NCBI RefSeq assembly: GCF_900167535.1
Contig: NZ_FUYE01000021.1
Location: 1 to 60,606, forward strand
From: Prosthecobacter debontii
Lineage (GTDB): Bacteria; Verrucomicrobiota; Verrucomicrobiia; Verrucomicrobiales; Verrucomicrobiaceae
Length of the DNA stretch: 60,606 nucleotides
Reading direction: 5' to 3'
In this document: in pieces, positions 8,670 to 17,032 of the stretch
How positions within the stretch are numbered: position 1 is the stretch's first letter
How the letters are laid out: each line of letters opens with the position of its first letter
Program-made: the position numbers and the translations under genes
The notes under the pieces: model-generated
Told to the model about the DNA's origin: nothing
The model's input: the letters and a program-made list of their open reading frames with translations, nothing else
The model's database searches: none

Positions 8670-9629
8670 GTGCTGCTGTCTCTACTCGTTATCGCTGCTT
8701 TCGTGGTCGCCTACTCCAATGGGGCCAACGCCAATTTTAAAGGCGTCGCTTCCTTGTTTGGCAGCGGCACGACGAGCTACCGCACGGCGGTGCAGTGGGC
8801 GGCTGTGACGACCGCAGCCGGGGCCTTGGCGGCGGCCTTTTTGACCGGTCAGATGTTGCAGGCCTTTTCTGGGAAGGGACTGGTGACAGATGCGCTGGTG
8901 ACGGACCCTGTTTTCCTGCTGGCCGTGGCCAGTGGTGCGGCCTTGACCAGCAGTTTGGCCACTTGGTGGGGCTTCCCGGTATCGACAACGCATGCTTTGA
9001 TCGGTGCACTGGTTGGGGCGGGTTGGATCGCCAGTCCTGAGGGAGTGAATCTCAGCCATCTGTGGAAGACTTTTGCGATGCCTCTGCTGCTGGGACCCGT
9101 GGCTGCCATCGTCTTGGGCACCTTGCTTTATAGCGTGCTGCGGCCGCTCAAGCTGGCTCCCGATCATCGCACTCGCACGCTGGACGCACTGCATTTCCTC
9201 AGCGGTGGTGCGGTCTGTTTTGCACGTGGGATGAATGACACGCCGAAGATGGCAGCTCTGTTGGCCAGCATGGCCTTTTGGGCAGATCTGAAAGGACTCC
9301 TGCTGGTGGCTGTCGCCATGACTCTGGGGGGCTTGATCAGTGCTCGACAGGTGGCGGAGACGCTGGCCCATAAGATCACGGGCATGAATCCAGGGCAGGG
9401 CTTCGTGGCCAATCTCACGACATCGCTCCTCGTTGTCACGGGTTCCATTTACGCACTGCCTTTATCCACGACGCATGTCACGGTGGGCTCATTGTTAGGC
9501 ATTGGTATTGTTACTCGTCAGGCCCACTGGCGCACGATCATTCCTGTCTTGCTGGCGTGGATTACCACCTTGCCCTGTGCTGCTCTACTGGCGGCACTCG
9601 TCTATCTCGGTGGCCGAGCTGTGTTTTAG
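8670..9629 (+). CDS. PiT-family inorganic phosphate transporter
   Basis: A 319-residue, very hydrophobic protein of the PiT family. The duplicated family signature is visible: YSNGANANFKG near the N-terminus and FARGMNDTPKMAALL in the second half, plus the paired motifs STTHALIGALVGAGW and LSTTHVTVGSLLGIG. The start is GTG at 8670, because an in-frame stop lies at 8649-8651. Family members are low-affinity phosphate (metal-phosphate) symporters in the inner membrane; some related proteins move sulfate, so a link with the upstream sulfatases is possible but not shown. It is shorter than E. coli PitA and lacks a large central loop. Confidence 0.9.
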   Translation: MLLSLLVIAAFVVAYSNGANANFKGVASLFGSGTTSYRTAVQWAAVTTAAGALAAAFLTGQMLQAFSGKGLVTDALVTDPVFLLAVASGAALTSSLATWWGFPVSTTHALIGALVGAGWIASPEGVNLSHLWKTFAMPLLLGPVAAIVLGTLLYSVLRPLKLAPDHRTRTLDALHFLSGGAVCFARGMNDTPKMAALLASMAFWADLKGLLLVAVAMTLGGLISARQVAETLAHKITGMNPGQGFVANLTTSLLVVTGSIYALPLSTTHVTVGSLLGIGIVTRQAHWRTIIPVLLAWITTLPCAALLAALVYLGGRAVF

Positions 9630-9650
9630 CCTTCTCCACCTTTTTTTATC

Positions 9651-10574
9651 ATGAAACCCATCCTCACCCTCCTGGCCACCCTGGCCTTGCTGACAGCTTC
9701 GCTTCGGGCCGAGATCGGCCTCATCAGCCCGGCTGACGCCAAGGCCCTCATCGAGAATCCCGACGCGGCCAAGCGCCCCATTGTGCTCGATACTCGTGGC
9801 GGTTACAAAGACTACTTCCGTGGTCACCTCCCCACCGCCCACCACATCAACTTCGACACGCTCCGTGGCACCGATCATGCCGTGCCTGTGCAATACCTGC
9901 CGGAAGACATCACGCGTGCGCTTCTGCTGCGTGCAGGTGCCGACAAGAACCGCACCCACATCATCTACGCCACCGGTGAGAAGCTGCCGAATGACGAGAT
10001 CCTCAGCGCCAGCATGGTAGCGCATGTGCTGGAGAAAGCGGGGATTGAAGACATCCGCATTCTCGATGGCGGATTACCCGGTTGGCAAGCTGCGGGCTTT
10101 GCACCCACTCAGGAATACTTTGGCAATCCCACGGGTAGTCTTCCCGAGAAAGGGCATCCCGAGATCGCAGCCACCATTGACGATGTCCTCGCGGAGAAAG
10201 ATCAGCCCGGTGTCATCCTCGTAGATGCTCGCCCTCAGAATGAATACCTGGGCCAAGATGAAATCTGGCTGCGCAAAGGTCACATTCCCGGCGCTGTCAG
10301 CTTCCACTGGGCTCGTCTGATGGCATCGGATAATACCCACAAGTTTAAACCTTTCGCAGAAGTGAAAGCGGAGCTGGAGAAAGCCGGGATAACCCCCGAT
10401 AAAAAAGTCATCTGCTACTGCGGCACTTCGCGTGAAGGCAGCCTCGTCCGTTTTTATCTGGCTCACGTCGCCGGTTACCCCAACGTCCGCCTCTATGAAG
10501 GGGCCTGGAAAGAATACGTCTGGGTAAAGAACAAGTCTCTACCTGCCGAAACCACCGCTCCGACAGTGAAGTAG
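9651..10574 (+). CDS. Secreted tandem-rhodanese sulfurtransferase
   Basis: A 307-residue protein with a signal peptide (residues 1-20, MKPILTLLATLALLTASLRA) and two rhodanese domains, about residues 25-150 and 165-300. The second domain carries the active-site loop YCGTSREGS with Cys257; the corresponding loop of the first domain (IIYATGEKLPND) has no Cys and is presumably structural. This is the usual arrangement of thiosulfate or 3-mercaptopyruvate sulfurtransferases, here exported. It lies 21 bases after the PiT gene, so the two are likely co-transcribed. The domain arrangement is clear but the sulfur donor is unknown. Confidence 0.88.
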   Translation: MKPILTLLATLALLTASLRAEIGLISPADAKALIENPDAAKRPIVLDTRGGYKDYFRGHLPTAHHINFDTLRGTDHAVPVQYLPEDITRALLLRAGADKNRTHIIYATGEKLPNDEILSASMVAHVLEKAGIEDIRILDGGLPGWQAAGFAPTQEYFGNPTGSLPEKGHPEIAATIDDVLAEKDQPGVILVDARPQNEYLGQDEIWLRKGHIPGAVSFHWARLMASDNTHKFKPFAEVKAELEKAGITPDKKVICYCGTSREGSLVRFYLAHVAGYPNVRLYEGAWKEYVWVKNKSLPAETTAPTVK

Positions 10575-10580
10575 ATACTG

Positions 10581-10658
10581 ATGTCTGGGAATCGTTTCTG
10601 AGTCGCTTTCTTCTTGCGACTACGTCGGGTTGTATGGGTAGCCAGACATTTTTTAATT
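10581..10658 (+). terminator. Nested-stem terminator after rhodanese gene
   Basis: ATGTCTGG (10581-10588) pairs with CCAGACAT (10642-10649), directly followed by TTTTTAATTT. The loop between the arms contains a second stem, AGTCGC (10601-10606) with GCGACT (10616-10621). The T-run fits a terminator, though the intervening 53 nt is unusually long. Confidence 0.5.
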
Positions 10659-10787
10659 TGTCGATCTGTTTATACGAATCGATGCGCTCGGCTCATGGTG
10701 TAGCCTTGGGCAATCGGTCACAAAATCTGACCAGTGACGTCCACGCTCAGGTGTGCGTTTAATGGGCTCTCTTCTGACAACCCTCCT

Positions 10788-11534
10788 ATGCCGATCTCAC
10801 ATTCTGAAATTCTTCAACTGAAGCGCTGGAATACTCCGACCATCTACAATGGCTGGGAACAAATCACCAAGGCCGATGTAGCTGCGGATGGGGTTAACCT
10901 GGAGGAGACGCGGGATTTCATGCCGCAGATGGGGCCGATGGTGGGCTATGCGGTAACGGTGGTGATCCAGCCTTCCAGTAAGGCTCCTCGCGAAGCAAAT
11001 CCAAATGCCTGGGCTGAGTATCGCCGCTATGTGGCCAGCCTGCCGGGACCGAAGATCGTGGTGGTGCAGGATCTGGATAAGCCCGCCGTCATCGGCTCCT
11101 TTTGGGGGGAGGTGAACAGCAATGCACATCGCGCTCTGGGGTGTGTGGGAACCATCGTGGATGGGGCCATCCGGGATGTGGATGAGATGACCAACGCGGG
11201 TTTCAAAGCTCTGGCGCGGCGCTTCTGCGTTGGCCATGCGCATGTGCATCCAGTGCGCTGGGGCTGTGAGGTGGAGGTGTTTGGTCGCAAGATCCAGCCT
11301 GGGCAGCTGATTCACGCGGATAAGCATGGCTTTCTAGCCATCCCGTTAGGCGAAGAGGAAGGTTTGCTAGATGCCTCGCGCTTTATGGATGCCAATGAGT
11401 GCGAGACAGTGATCCCGGCGGCTCGCGGCAGTGTGGGTTTGCCCATGGATCAAGTGATCGAAAACCTGAGTGCCGCAGGCAAGCAATTCGGCGAAAATGT
11501 GCAGAAGAAATTCCGCAGGCAGGGGGAGTGGTGA
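10788..11534 (+). CDS. RraA-like / HMG-CHA aldolase superfamily protein
   Basis: A 248-residue protein of the RraA/4-hydroxy-4-methyl-2-oxoglutarate aldolase fold. The hallmark glycine-rich region is present (GSFWGEVNSNAHRALG, then CVGTIVDGAIRD with Arg129-Asp130), followed by VEVFGRKIQPGQLIHAD, as in the family. Members either cleave 4-hydroxy-2-oxo acids or, as RraA proper, inhibit RNase E; this longer form with an intact R-D pair is more like an aldolase or an uncharacterised metabolic enzyme. The start at 10788 (MPISHSEIL) is preferred over an upstream in-frame codon at 10734. It stands alone, after the rhodanese terminator. Confidence 0.85.
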   Translation: MPISHSEILQLKRWNTPTIYNGWEQITKADVAADGVNLEETRDFMPQMGPMVGYAVTVVIQPSSKAPREANPNAWAEYRRYVASLPGPKIVVVQDLDKPAVIGSFWGEVNSNAHRALGCVGTIVDGAIRDVDEMTNAGFKALARRFCVGHAHVHPVRWGCEVEVFGRKIQPGQLIHADKHGFLAIPLGEEEGLLDASRFMDANECETVIPAARGSVGLPMDQVIENLSAAGKQFGENVQKKFRRQGEW

Positions 11535-11707
11535 TCGGTCTTCAGCAGGTCGTTGGTTGGCTTAGGCGGCATATGAGACCAAAGAGTCCGGCTGAAGCTG
11601 GGGCTCCGAACTTGGGCAGTTGAGCTTTCGTTCGTATCCCCAGTATCTGGACTGATGGCTGAATCGCTAAGGATTTGCACGGCGGAGACGTTGTTGGGAA
11701 GTCTCTT

Positions 11708-12616
11708 ATGCCACCTTACGCACCCGATTCTGAAACAAGTCATGCGGATGGTCGCAAACAGAAGCGTGGTTGTGTGATGACGTTTTTGGTTTGGCTGGCC
11801 TTGATGGGGGCCTTCTTCGGGATCGGGAAGCTGCCGCCTGTCGAGCGGGAGAAGTGGGAGTGGGTATCGATCATTCTCAGCATCGGCCTCATCTTTGGGG
11901 TGCCTGCGATAGGGATCATCCAGGCTTTGGCTCTCAAATCGTATTTGGATTGGAGCAGCGCGGGCAGGGGAGGCAAATTTTTTTATCGAGTGCTGATCTT
12001 TCTCGGCTGCTGGTGCTTTGGTCTGATTGCCCTGGGGGTAGCCTTAATCTCGATCATATCGATTTTTGAGACAGAAAAAACAATCCTGTGGTGGCAGGTG
12101 GTGGGAGTGCTCGTTTTAACCTTCCTCATCGGGTGGGTGGGAGTGTTCCTGCTGTGGTATCCTTTCAGTCGTAATCGAGAGAAGACGGAAATTCAGGAGA
12201 GTGAGGATTGGGCGCTCTATCAGCAGCGGCTGATTCACCCCGAATTTGCAGCCTTAGAGCAGCAGACGAGTCTGCTTTTACCCGCTGCCTATCGGGCGTT
12301 GTTCGAGCCGGAGTCGCCTTGGCTAACGAAGTGTTGGACCCTGTATCCTCGTGGGTTGGCGGATGACGAGGAGATTTACGAATGGCTGCAGCTCATGCCA
12401 GCACATCCATCGTCGTTGCGGAGCTATCTGGGCAAGCCGGAGCCTTTTTTATGCTTCGGTGAAGGAGAAGAGGAATGCGAGTTTTGGCTCCAGCTTGGCC
12501 CCGAGGATCCTTCCGTGTGGCTGCATTTCCCCGAAGCCACCCTTTCGACTCATCAAACCACGCAAATCAGCGAGCGGTTCTCTGAGTTTCTGGCTTGGCC
12601 ACGGGAGGAGAGCTAG
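11708..12616 (+). CDS. Membrane protein with C-terminal SUKH-like domain
   Basis: A 302-residue protein with a short charged N-terminus and three or four membrane segments (about residues 23-45, 52-75, 88-115 and 125-145), followed by a cytoplasmic domain of some 140 residues. This domain has features of the SMI1/KNR4 (SUKH) fold: LLPAAYRALFEPESPW near its start, FLCFGEGEEECEFWLQL in the middle and ISERFSEFLAW at the end. SUKH domains are often immunity proteins against nuclease toxins, but many have other roles; the assignment rests on pattern only. A longer frame starts at a TTG at 11675, but ATG 11708 is more likely. No toxin gene is adjacent. Confidence 0.65.
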   Translation: MPPYAPDSETSHADGRKQKRGCVMTFLVWLALMGAFFGIGKLPPVEREKWEWVSIILSIGLIFGVPAIGIIQALALKSYLDWSSAGRGGKFFYRVLIFLGCWCFGLIALGVALISIISIFETEKTILWWQVVGVLVLTFLIGWVGVFLLWYPFSRNREKTEIQESEDWALYQQRLIHPEFAALEQQTSLLLPAAYRALFEPESPWLTKCWTLYPRGLADDEEIYEWLQLMPAHPSSLRSYLGKPEPFLCFGEGEEECEFWLQLGPEDPSVWLHFPEATLSTHQTTQISERFSEFLAWPREES

Positions 12617-12629
12617 CTATTGAGAATAT

Positions 12630-12658
12630 CACTCCTCTGACGAAAAGTGAAAGGAGTG
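12630..12658 (+). promoter_or_regulatory. Hairpin that can hide the cupin ribosome binding site
   Basis: CACTCCT (12630-12636) is the exact complement of AGGAGTG (12652-12658). The right arm contains the GGAG Shine-Dalgarno sequence of the cupin gene, whose ATG is at 12663. The stem would close the binding site, which suggests translational control, although it may be chance. Confidence 0.35.
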
Positions 12659-12662
12659 GAAA

Positions 12663-13022
12663 ATGAAGGGTGGGCGCGTCGTTCCATGGCTTATGTTTCC
12701 CTACCTTGCTCTTGCAGACGAAAAGCCCTGGCAGCCTGGACCTTATGAAGGTGTGGAATTGAAGATCCTGCATCAGCATGAAGAAACCCGTGGAGTGGTG
12801 GTGCTGAGGAAATTTCATGCGGGTGTGACCGTGCCGGCCCATACACATCCTGCGGCCAATGAATGGGCCTGGATTGTCTCGGGAGAGTGGCAGGAAGGGG
12901 AGACGGTGTATCAAGCAGGCACCTTGTTTCATGCTCCGAAAAACACTCAACATGGACCGCATGTGGCGCTGACCGAGGTAGTGAGCCTGACCGTGTTTGA
13001 TGGACCTCTGACCGTAGTGTGA
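12663..13022 (+). CDS. Single-domain cupin protein
   Basis: A 119-residue protein with one cupin domain. Likely metal ligands are His60, His62 and Glu67 in HTHPAANEW, and His97 or His100 in KNTQHGPH. The pattern resembles the cupin domain found in ChrR-type anti-sigma factors and small dioxygenase-like proteins. The N-terminus (PWLMFPYLALADEKP) is weakly hydrophobic, but a signal peptide is not convincing. A strong Shine-Dalgarno (AAGGAG) sits 8 bases before the ATG. The gene ends in a TGA that nearly touches the next frame, so it is probably co-transcribed with the BNR-type gene that follows. The substrate is unknown. Confidence 0.8.
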   Translation: MKGGRVVPWLMFPYLALADEKPWQPGPYEGVELKILHQHEETRGVVVLRKFHAGVTVPAHTHPAANEWAWIVSGEWQEGETVYQAGTLFHAPKNTQHGPHVALTEVVSLTVFDGPLTVV

Positions 13023-13043
13023 TTGAATGAGGTCATGATAAAG

Positions 13044-14315
13044 ATGCGTTATTTCATCGGGCTGATGGGAGTGGCTTGGCTTGGCGTGAGTTTCTCTCAT
13101 GCAGAGGAGGCTCCCCCGCCTCTGGGGGAGATCTCTGCCCGGTCTTTCGTGGATCAGGCCGCTCTAATAAGCCGATACACGACGGAGCAGTATGCCCATC
13201 AGTCCTCCCTGAAGATCGTGAAAGGCATCGGCTATGCGGTTTACCAATGCAATGAAACGACGCCGGAGGAGAACAAACCGGGGCAGATTGCCCGGATGGC
13301 GGTGTTTAACATCCTGAATCCCGCGGCGACGGCGACCTGGGTGGATGTGGCGGCTGCTGGGGAATCCTCCAACGGGCTCTCTCTAGGCGGAACGTATGTT
13401 TCTGCGCCGATGCTGCATGTGCTCACTGACCAGACTCTGAGGATCTTTTTCACGGGTCGTTTCGGGGGAGATCCTGTGTCTGGCTACCGGATCTTTTACA
13501 AGGACCACGATGTCTCCAGCGGGAGGCTGTCAGGGCTGATGGCGGTGCGTTGTTCCATTGCCAAAGATGCTGCTCAAGTGATGGATCTGGCAGTTCCTGC
13601 CATTCAGGCCCATTTGGACTTTTTGTTCGGCCGAGGTTTCGGAGAACAGTTTGCTAAGGGTATCAACACGGCCTGTGATTTTTTGACGTTTGATGGGCAA
13701 CTTTACAGCACCATCCAGATCAAAAACTCGGAGCAAGGCGTCACTAAACTTATGACCAATGTCCTGATGCGCAGCAGCGATCAAGGGAGCACATGGGAAC
13801 TGTTAGGGGCTCCTGATCCGCGGCAGCTAAAGACGGAGGTAAAGATCCTGGCGGAGCCTGCCATGACCGAAGACAACGACTTCATCTACCTGCATCTGCG
13901 CAGCAATGTACAGGAAAGCGGTTACGTTTTGAGCAAAGTCGGGAAGACTGATCTGTATGCTTTTGATGAGCCCGTGAAGAAGTGGACTTACGGTATCGGC
14001 AGGCCGACGATTGCTGATTTTGGTAAACCTATCGGCATGGTGGCCATGTTTACAGCCCCGAGTGTGTCCATGGGCGGTGCCTCGATCACCCGAAACACCT
14101 GCGACGTGGTCATGATTGATCGCAGTTACAGTCGTTATCGGCGGGCTTTTTCGGTGACTGACTACAATGCGGTGAATACACCTTTCATGCATCTCTACCA
14201 TGATGAGGTGTATGTCACTTACTCGACGGGGAGACGACGCTTGTTACCCAAGTATGGCACCTCGGAGATCGTTTTTAGCAAGCTCAAGCGGGAGTTTTTC
14301 GTGCCGCTGAAATGA
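13044..14315 (+). CDS. Secreted BNR/sialidase-like protein of unknown function
   Basis: A 423-residue secreted protein; the start at 13044 (MRYFIGLMGVAWLGVSFSHA) gives a good signal peptide, while ATG 13035 and TTG 13023 are in-frame alternatives. An Asp-box type motif, SSDQGSTW (about residues 244-251), suggests a sialidase-like beta-propeller, and the rest alternates beta-strand segments (VLTDQTLRIFFTGRFGGD, DVVMIDRSYSRYRRAF). Such proteins act on or bind sugars outside the cell, but the catalytic residues of true sialidases cannot be identified. It follows the cupin gene with almost no gap and is convergent with the LysR gene. Confidence 0.7.
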   Translation: MRYFIGLMGVAWLGVSFSHAEEAPPPLGEISARSFVDQAALISRYTTEQYAHQSSLKIVKGIGYAVYQCNETTPEENKPGQIARMAVFNILNPAATATWVDVAAAGESSNGLSLGGTYVSAPMLHVLTDQTLRIFFTGRFGGDPVSGYRIFYKDHDVSSGRLSGLMAVRCSIAKDAAQVMDLAVPAIQAHLDFLFGRGFGEQFAKGINTACDFLTFDGQLYSTIQIKNSEQGVTKLMTNVLMRSSDQGSTWELLGAPDPRQLKTEVKILAEPAMTEDNDFIYLHLRSNVQESGYVLSKVGKTDLYAFDEPVKKWTYGIGRPTIADFGKPIGMVAMFTAPSVSMGGASITRNTCDVVMIDRSYSRYRRAFSVTDYNAVNTPFMHLYHDEVYVTYSTGRRRLLPKYGTSEIVFSKLKREFFVPLK

Positions 14316-14354
14316 ACGGAGGGATGTCCAGCTATGAGTTGGCCTATTCACCCT

Positions 14355-15296
14355 TTAAGCACTCAGCCGTTGGTGATCGATCAGTGAGTTGGACTGGACC
14401 TTGAGCGGCGCTTGTGGTTGCCCCCAGACTTCCTGGCAGATGCTGACCAGAGAGCGGATGAGGGTTTCATCGGCGCGGTCACGTCGGTAGGCGATGTGCA
14501 GGGGCATGGCATGGCGGAAGTGAGGCCAAAGCTCGACGCGATCGCGCAGAGGGGACTCCTCCACATGGCGGATGGAGAGCACCGAGAGAGCGACACAACG
14601 CGCCACGAGGCTGAGCGAGGCCTGATCCTCACTGACCTCGAAACGCTTATCGAGCTGGAGTTGGTGTTGTCGCTCCAGGCGCTCGATCAGGCGGTAGTAA
14701 GAGCATAGCGTGGAGACGAAGACCCAAGGGCGAGACTGGAGGCGACCCCAGTCAGCCTCCTGAAACTCGGACGACCATTGTTTGGGAATGACAATGCCGA
14801 TGGGGACGTGGGAGAGCAGAGTGCCCTCAATCTCTTCATACTCATTTTCTCCTTCGTAGAAACCGGCATCGAGGTCGCCACGAGCAATGGCGGCGAGGAC
14901 GGCTCCACTGCTGCCTTGATCGATCTGGAACTTCAGGCGCGGGTAGCGGTCCACCATGTGGGCTACGACTTGATCCGCACGTAGGAAGTCGAGCGCATTG
15001 TTGATGCCGAGGCGGAAGAGTCCACCTTCGGGGGCCTTGATGGCGCTGGCCTTGCGGGTCATGCCATCGGCGCTTTTGAGGATCGCACGGGCATGATCCA
15101 GCATGACCTGGCCATCCTCGGTAAGCTGCATTCCGCGTGCCGTCCGGTCGAAAAGCCGGAGGCCGAGCTGCTCTTCCAGGGCTTTGATGTGGCTACTGAC
15201 GGTGGGCTGGCTGGAAAAGAGACGCTCTGAGGCACGCGTCAGGTGACCTTCCTCAGCCACGGCAACGAAAGAGCGGAGTTGATAGAGTTCCATCAT
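14355..15296 (-). CDS. LysR-family transcriptional regulator
   Basis: A 313-residue regulator. The N-terminal winged HTH is textbook LysR: MELYQLRSFVAVAEEGHLT, then RLFSSQPTVSSHIKALE and LGLRLFDRTARGMQLT. A periplasmic-binding-like effector domain follows (about residues 90-295). The start at 15296 (or the next Met at 15293) fits the family; the open frame extends upstream to 15359 without support. The regulator is convergent with the BNR-type gene and lies downstream of the GHMP kinase on the same strand, so its target is not obvious; LysR proteins usually control a divergent gene, and none is divergent here. Confidence 0.92.
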   Translation of the reverse strand: MMELYQLRSFVAVAEEGHLTRASERLFSSQPTVSSHIKALEEQLGLRLFDRTARGMQLTEDGQVMLDHARAILKSADGMTRKASAIKAPEGGLFRLGINNALDFLRADQVVAHMVDRYPRLKFQIDQGSSGAVLAAIARGDLDAGFYEGENEYEEIEGTLLSHVPIGIVIPKQWSSEFQEADWGRLQSRPWVFVSTLCSYYRLIERLERQHQLQLDKRFEVSEDQASLSLVARCVALSVLSIRHVEESPLRDRVELWPHFRHAMPLHIAYRRDRADETLIRSLVSICQEVWGQPQAPLKVQSNSLIDHQRLSA

Positions 15297-15539
15297 CGCC
15301 AGCCTAGCGTTTTTTTGATCGTGATGAAAGCGAAGACGGAAGCTGGATGACTCGTCCATTCAAATAGATCCCAGATAGACCACCGGGCCGAGAGGACGGG
15401 CTGGTGCTGAGCCAGACGAGAATACGGGGCAGGAAAGCGGTGTGTGGTTTCATGCCGCTAGCAAAGGCGAGTGCCGTGCCGGGCTCCAATCGAGAGAACG
15501 GATGCTTGCATCAGGAATTCTGATGGCCCCCAGAGTGGA

Positions 15540-16544
15540 CTAAGATTCGGGCAAAATCTGGGGTTTGATCACCGCCACGCTCAGGGGTTCCAGGCAGGCT
15601 TTCAGCTTCTGAAACATGGCTTCATCTGCATAGGTGCCGACGATGGCACCGCCACTGCCGGTGAATTTGGCGCTGGCACCGCAGTCGCGGGCTGCTTCGA
15701 CCATGTCAATGTTCCCCTGACTGAGCTTATACAGGCGGCGGCGCAGGTCGAAGTTCTCATTGAGCAGAGGACCGATCTCATGCCCGCGTTTCTCCAGCAG
15801 CATGTCGCGCACGCGCTGGGCGAGGTTGGCCCACTGATACATCGCGCTGACGATTTCCCGATCCCCTCGGTTCCAGCGACCGCGGATGTCATTGTGAAAG
15901 ACTTCGGTGCCCTCACTCAGTTTGGTGGTGTAAGCCACAAAGACAGGGGGCAAAAGAGAGGGATCTAGCTCCTCATAGATGCCATAGCCACGTTTCTCAA
16001 TGGAGGCTCGGTTGAAATCCATGAACACGACTCCCTCATAAGCCTGGATCACGCGATCCTGGAGACCAGCCGGGATACCGAGTTCATCATTCTCAACACT
16101 GAGCACTAAGCTGGGGAGCAGGTAGGTGGGAATCTCCACCTGGTAAAACTGCATCAGAGCCCGCCAACAGGCCGTGATGATGGCGCTACTGCCCGCCATG
16201 CCCACTTGGGGCGGGATGTTGCTGGTGTAGCGCAGGGTGAAGTTTCGCCCATGCAGGGGCAGGTTTTCCTTCCGGCAGTATTCAAAGAAGCGTTTCACGC
16301 TCGCCTTAAGAAGGCGGATGCCACCGTAGTAACCGTGCTGTCGCACGTCCCGGGCCAGTTCCTCGATGCTGCCGAAGACCGAGTGATCCCGCTGATTGGG
16401 CTCGATTTTCAGCTCCGGTGTCTCATACAGCGTGATCTCCGCGCAATAATTGCGGATGATGAAGGAGATCGTCTTGCCAAAGTAGCCGTCGGAGGGATTG
16501 CCAACCAAACCGGCACGGGCATAGGCTTTCGTGGTGAGGAGCAT
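15540..16544 (-). CDS. GHMP kinase, glucuronokinase-like
   Basis: A 334-residue small-molecule kinase. The GHMP ATP loop is IPPQVGMAGSSAI, and the C-terminal motif is KFTGSGGAIVG. The N-terminal ARAGLVGNPSDGYFGKTIS resembles plant glucuronokinase, which makes glucuronate-1-phosphate, so a sugar-acid 1-kinase is the best guess. The frame is open back to 16676, where GAAGG precedes an ATG, but the extra 44 codons use codons rare in this genome (CTA, TTA, ACA, GGA, TCA), contain a T7 run and would place the kinase start against the rpmI promoter region. I therefore favour 16544; 16676 remains possible. Confidence 0.8.
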   Translation of the reverse strand: MLLTTKAYARAGLVGNPSDGYFGKTISFIIRNYCAEITLYETPELKIEPNQRDHSVFGSIEELARDVRQHGYYGGIRLLKASVKRFFEYCRKENLPLHGRNFTLRYTSNIPPQVGMAGSSAIITACWRALMQFYQVEIPTYLLPSLVLSVENDELGIPAGLQDRVIQAYEGVVFMDFNRASIEKRGYGIYEELDPSLLPPVFVAYTTKLSEGTEVFHNDIRGRWNRGDREIVSAMYQWANLAQRVRDMLLEKRGHEIGPLLNENFDLRRRLYKLSQGNIDMVEAARDCGASAKFTGSGGAIVGTYADEAMFQKLKACLEPLSVAVIKPQILPES

Positions 16545-16694
16545 GAGGTCGGGAAAAGGGCCGGAAACGTAGAAGGTGGCGTGGGAACAAGCAACCTGAA
16601 TGCCGAACTTTGGGCCATCTGAGCTGAATTTTGCCACGTTTCCTGTTAAAAAAACCTTGCCGTTTAGCCATTTCACTGCACCTTCGCGGCCCCT

Positions 16695-16913
16695 ATGTCC
16701 AAAAACGCTGGTCTAGCCAAAACGAGAAAAGCCGTCTCCAAACGGTTCAAAATTACTGCATCCGGTAAGGTGCTTCGCCGTAAACAGGGCAAGCGCCACA
16801 TCTTGCAGAATAAGAGCCGCAAGCGGAAACGCAATCTCGGTAAAGTCGCCCTTGTGGCAGAAGTGGACGCAGCCGCAGTGAAGGCAAACATGCCTTTCTC
16901 ACATCGCGGTTAA
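16695..16913 (+). CDS. rpmI: 50S ribosomal protein L35
   Basis: A 72-residue, very basic protein typical of L35: LAKTRKAVSKRFKITASGKV followed by RRKQGKRHILQNKS and a C-terminal VKANMPFSHRG. It binds 23S rRNA in the large subunit. rplT follows after 119 bases. In many bacteria infC precedes rpmI in one operon, but here the upstream neighbour is the divergent GHMP kinase, so the promoter must lie in roughly 16545-16694. Confidence 0.96.
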   Translation: MSKNAGLAKTRKAVSKRFKITASGKVLRRKQGKRHILQNKSRKRKRNLGKVALVAEVDAAAVKANMPFSHRG

Positions 16914-16920
16914 GCCCCAC

Positions 16921-16939
16921 GATCCCCCTGCCGGGGATC
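16921..16939 (+). promoter_or_regulatory. Hairpin between rpmI and rplT
   Basis: GATCCCC (16921-16927) pairs with GGGGATC (16933-16939) around a 5-nt loop, 93 bases before the rplT start. There is no T-run, so it is not a simple terminator. L20 represses its own mRNA in several bacteria, and this leader structure could take part in that; this is inference. Confidence 0.4.
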
Positions 16940-17032
16940 ACGATGTTCCGGTCTGGCTTCCTCGCCCGAAGCCTACGATCAGGTGAGGCCGGTCATCGAA
17001 TTTAAACAACAGCCTGTTCGGAGAAATAGACA

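Noticed and set aside
16545..16676. N-terminal extension of the GHMP kinase
   Set aside because: A GAAGG site precedes the ATG, but the codons are unlike the rest of the gene, a T-run interrupts it, and it would occupy the space needed by the rpmI promoter. Kept only as an alternative start.
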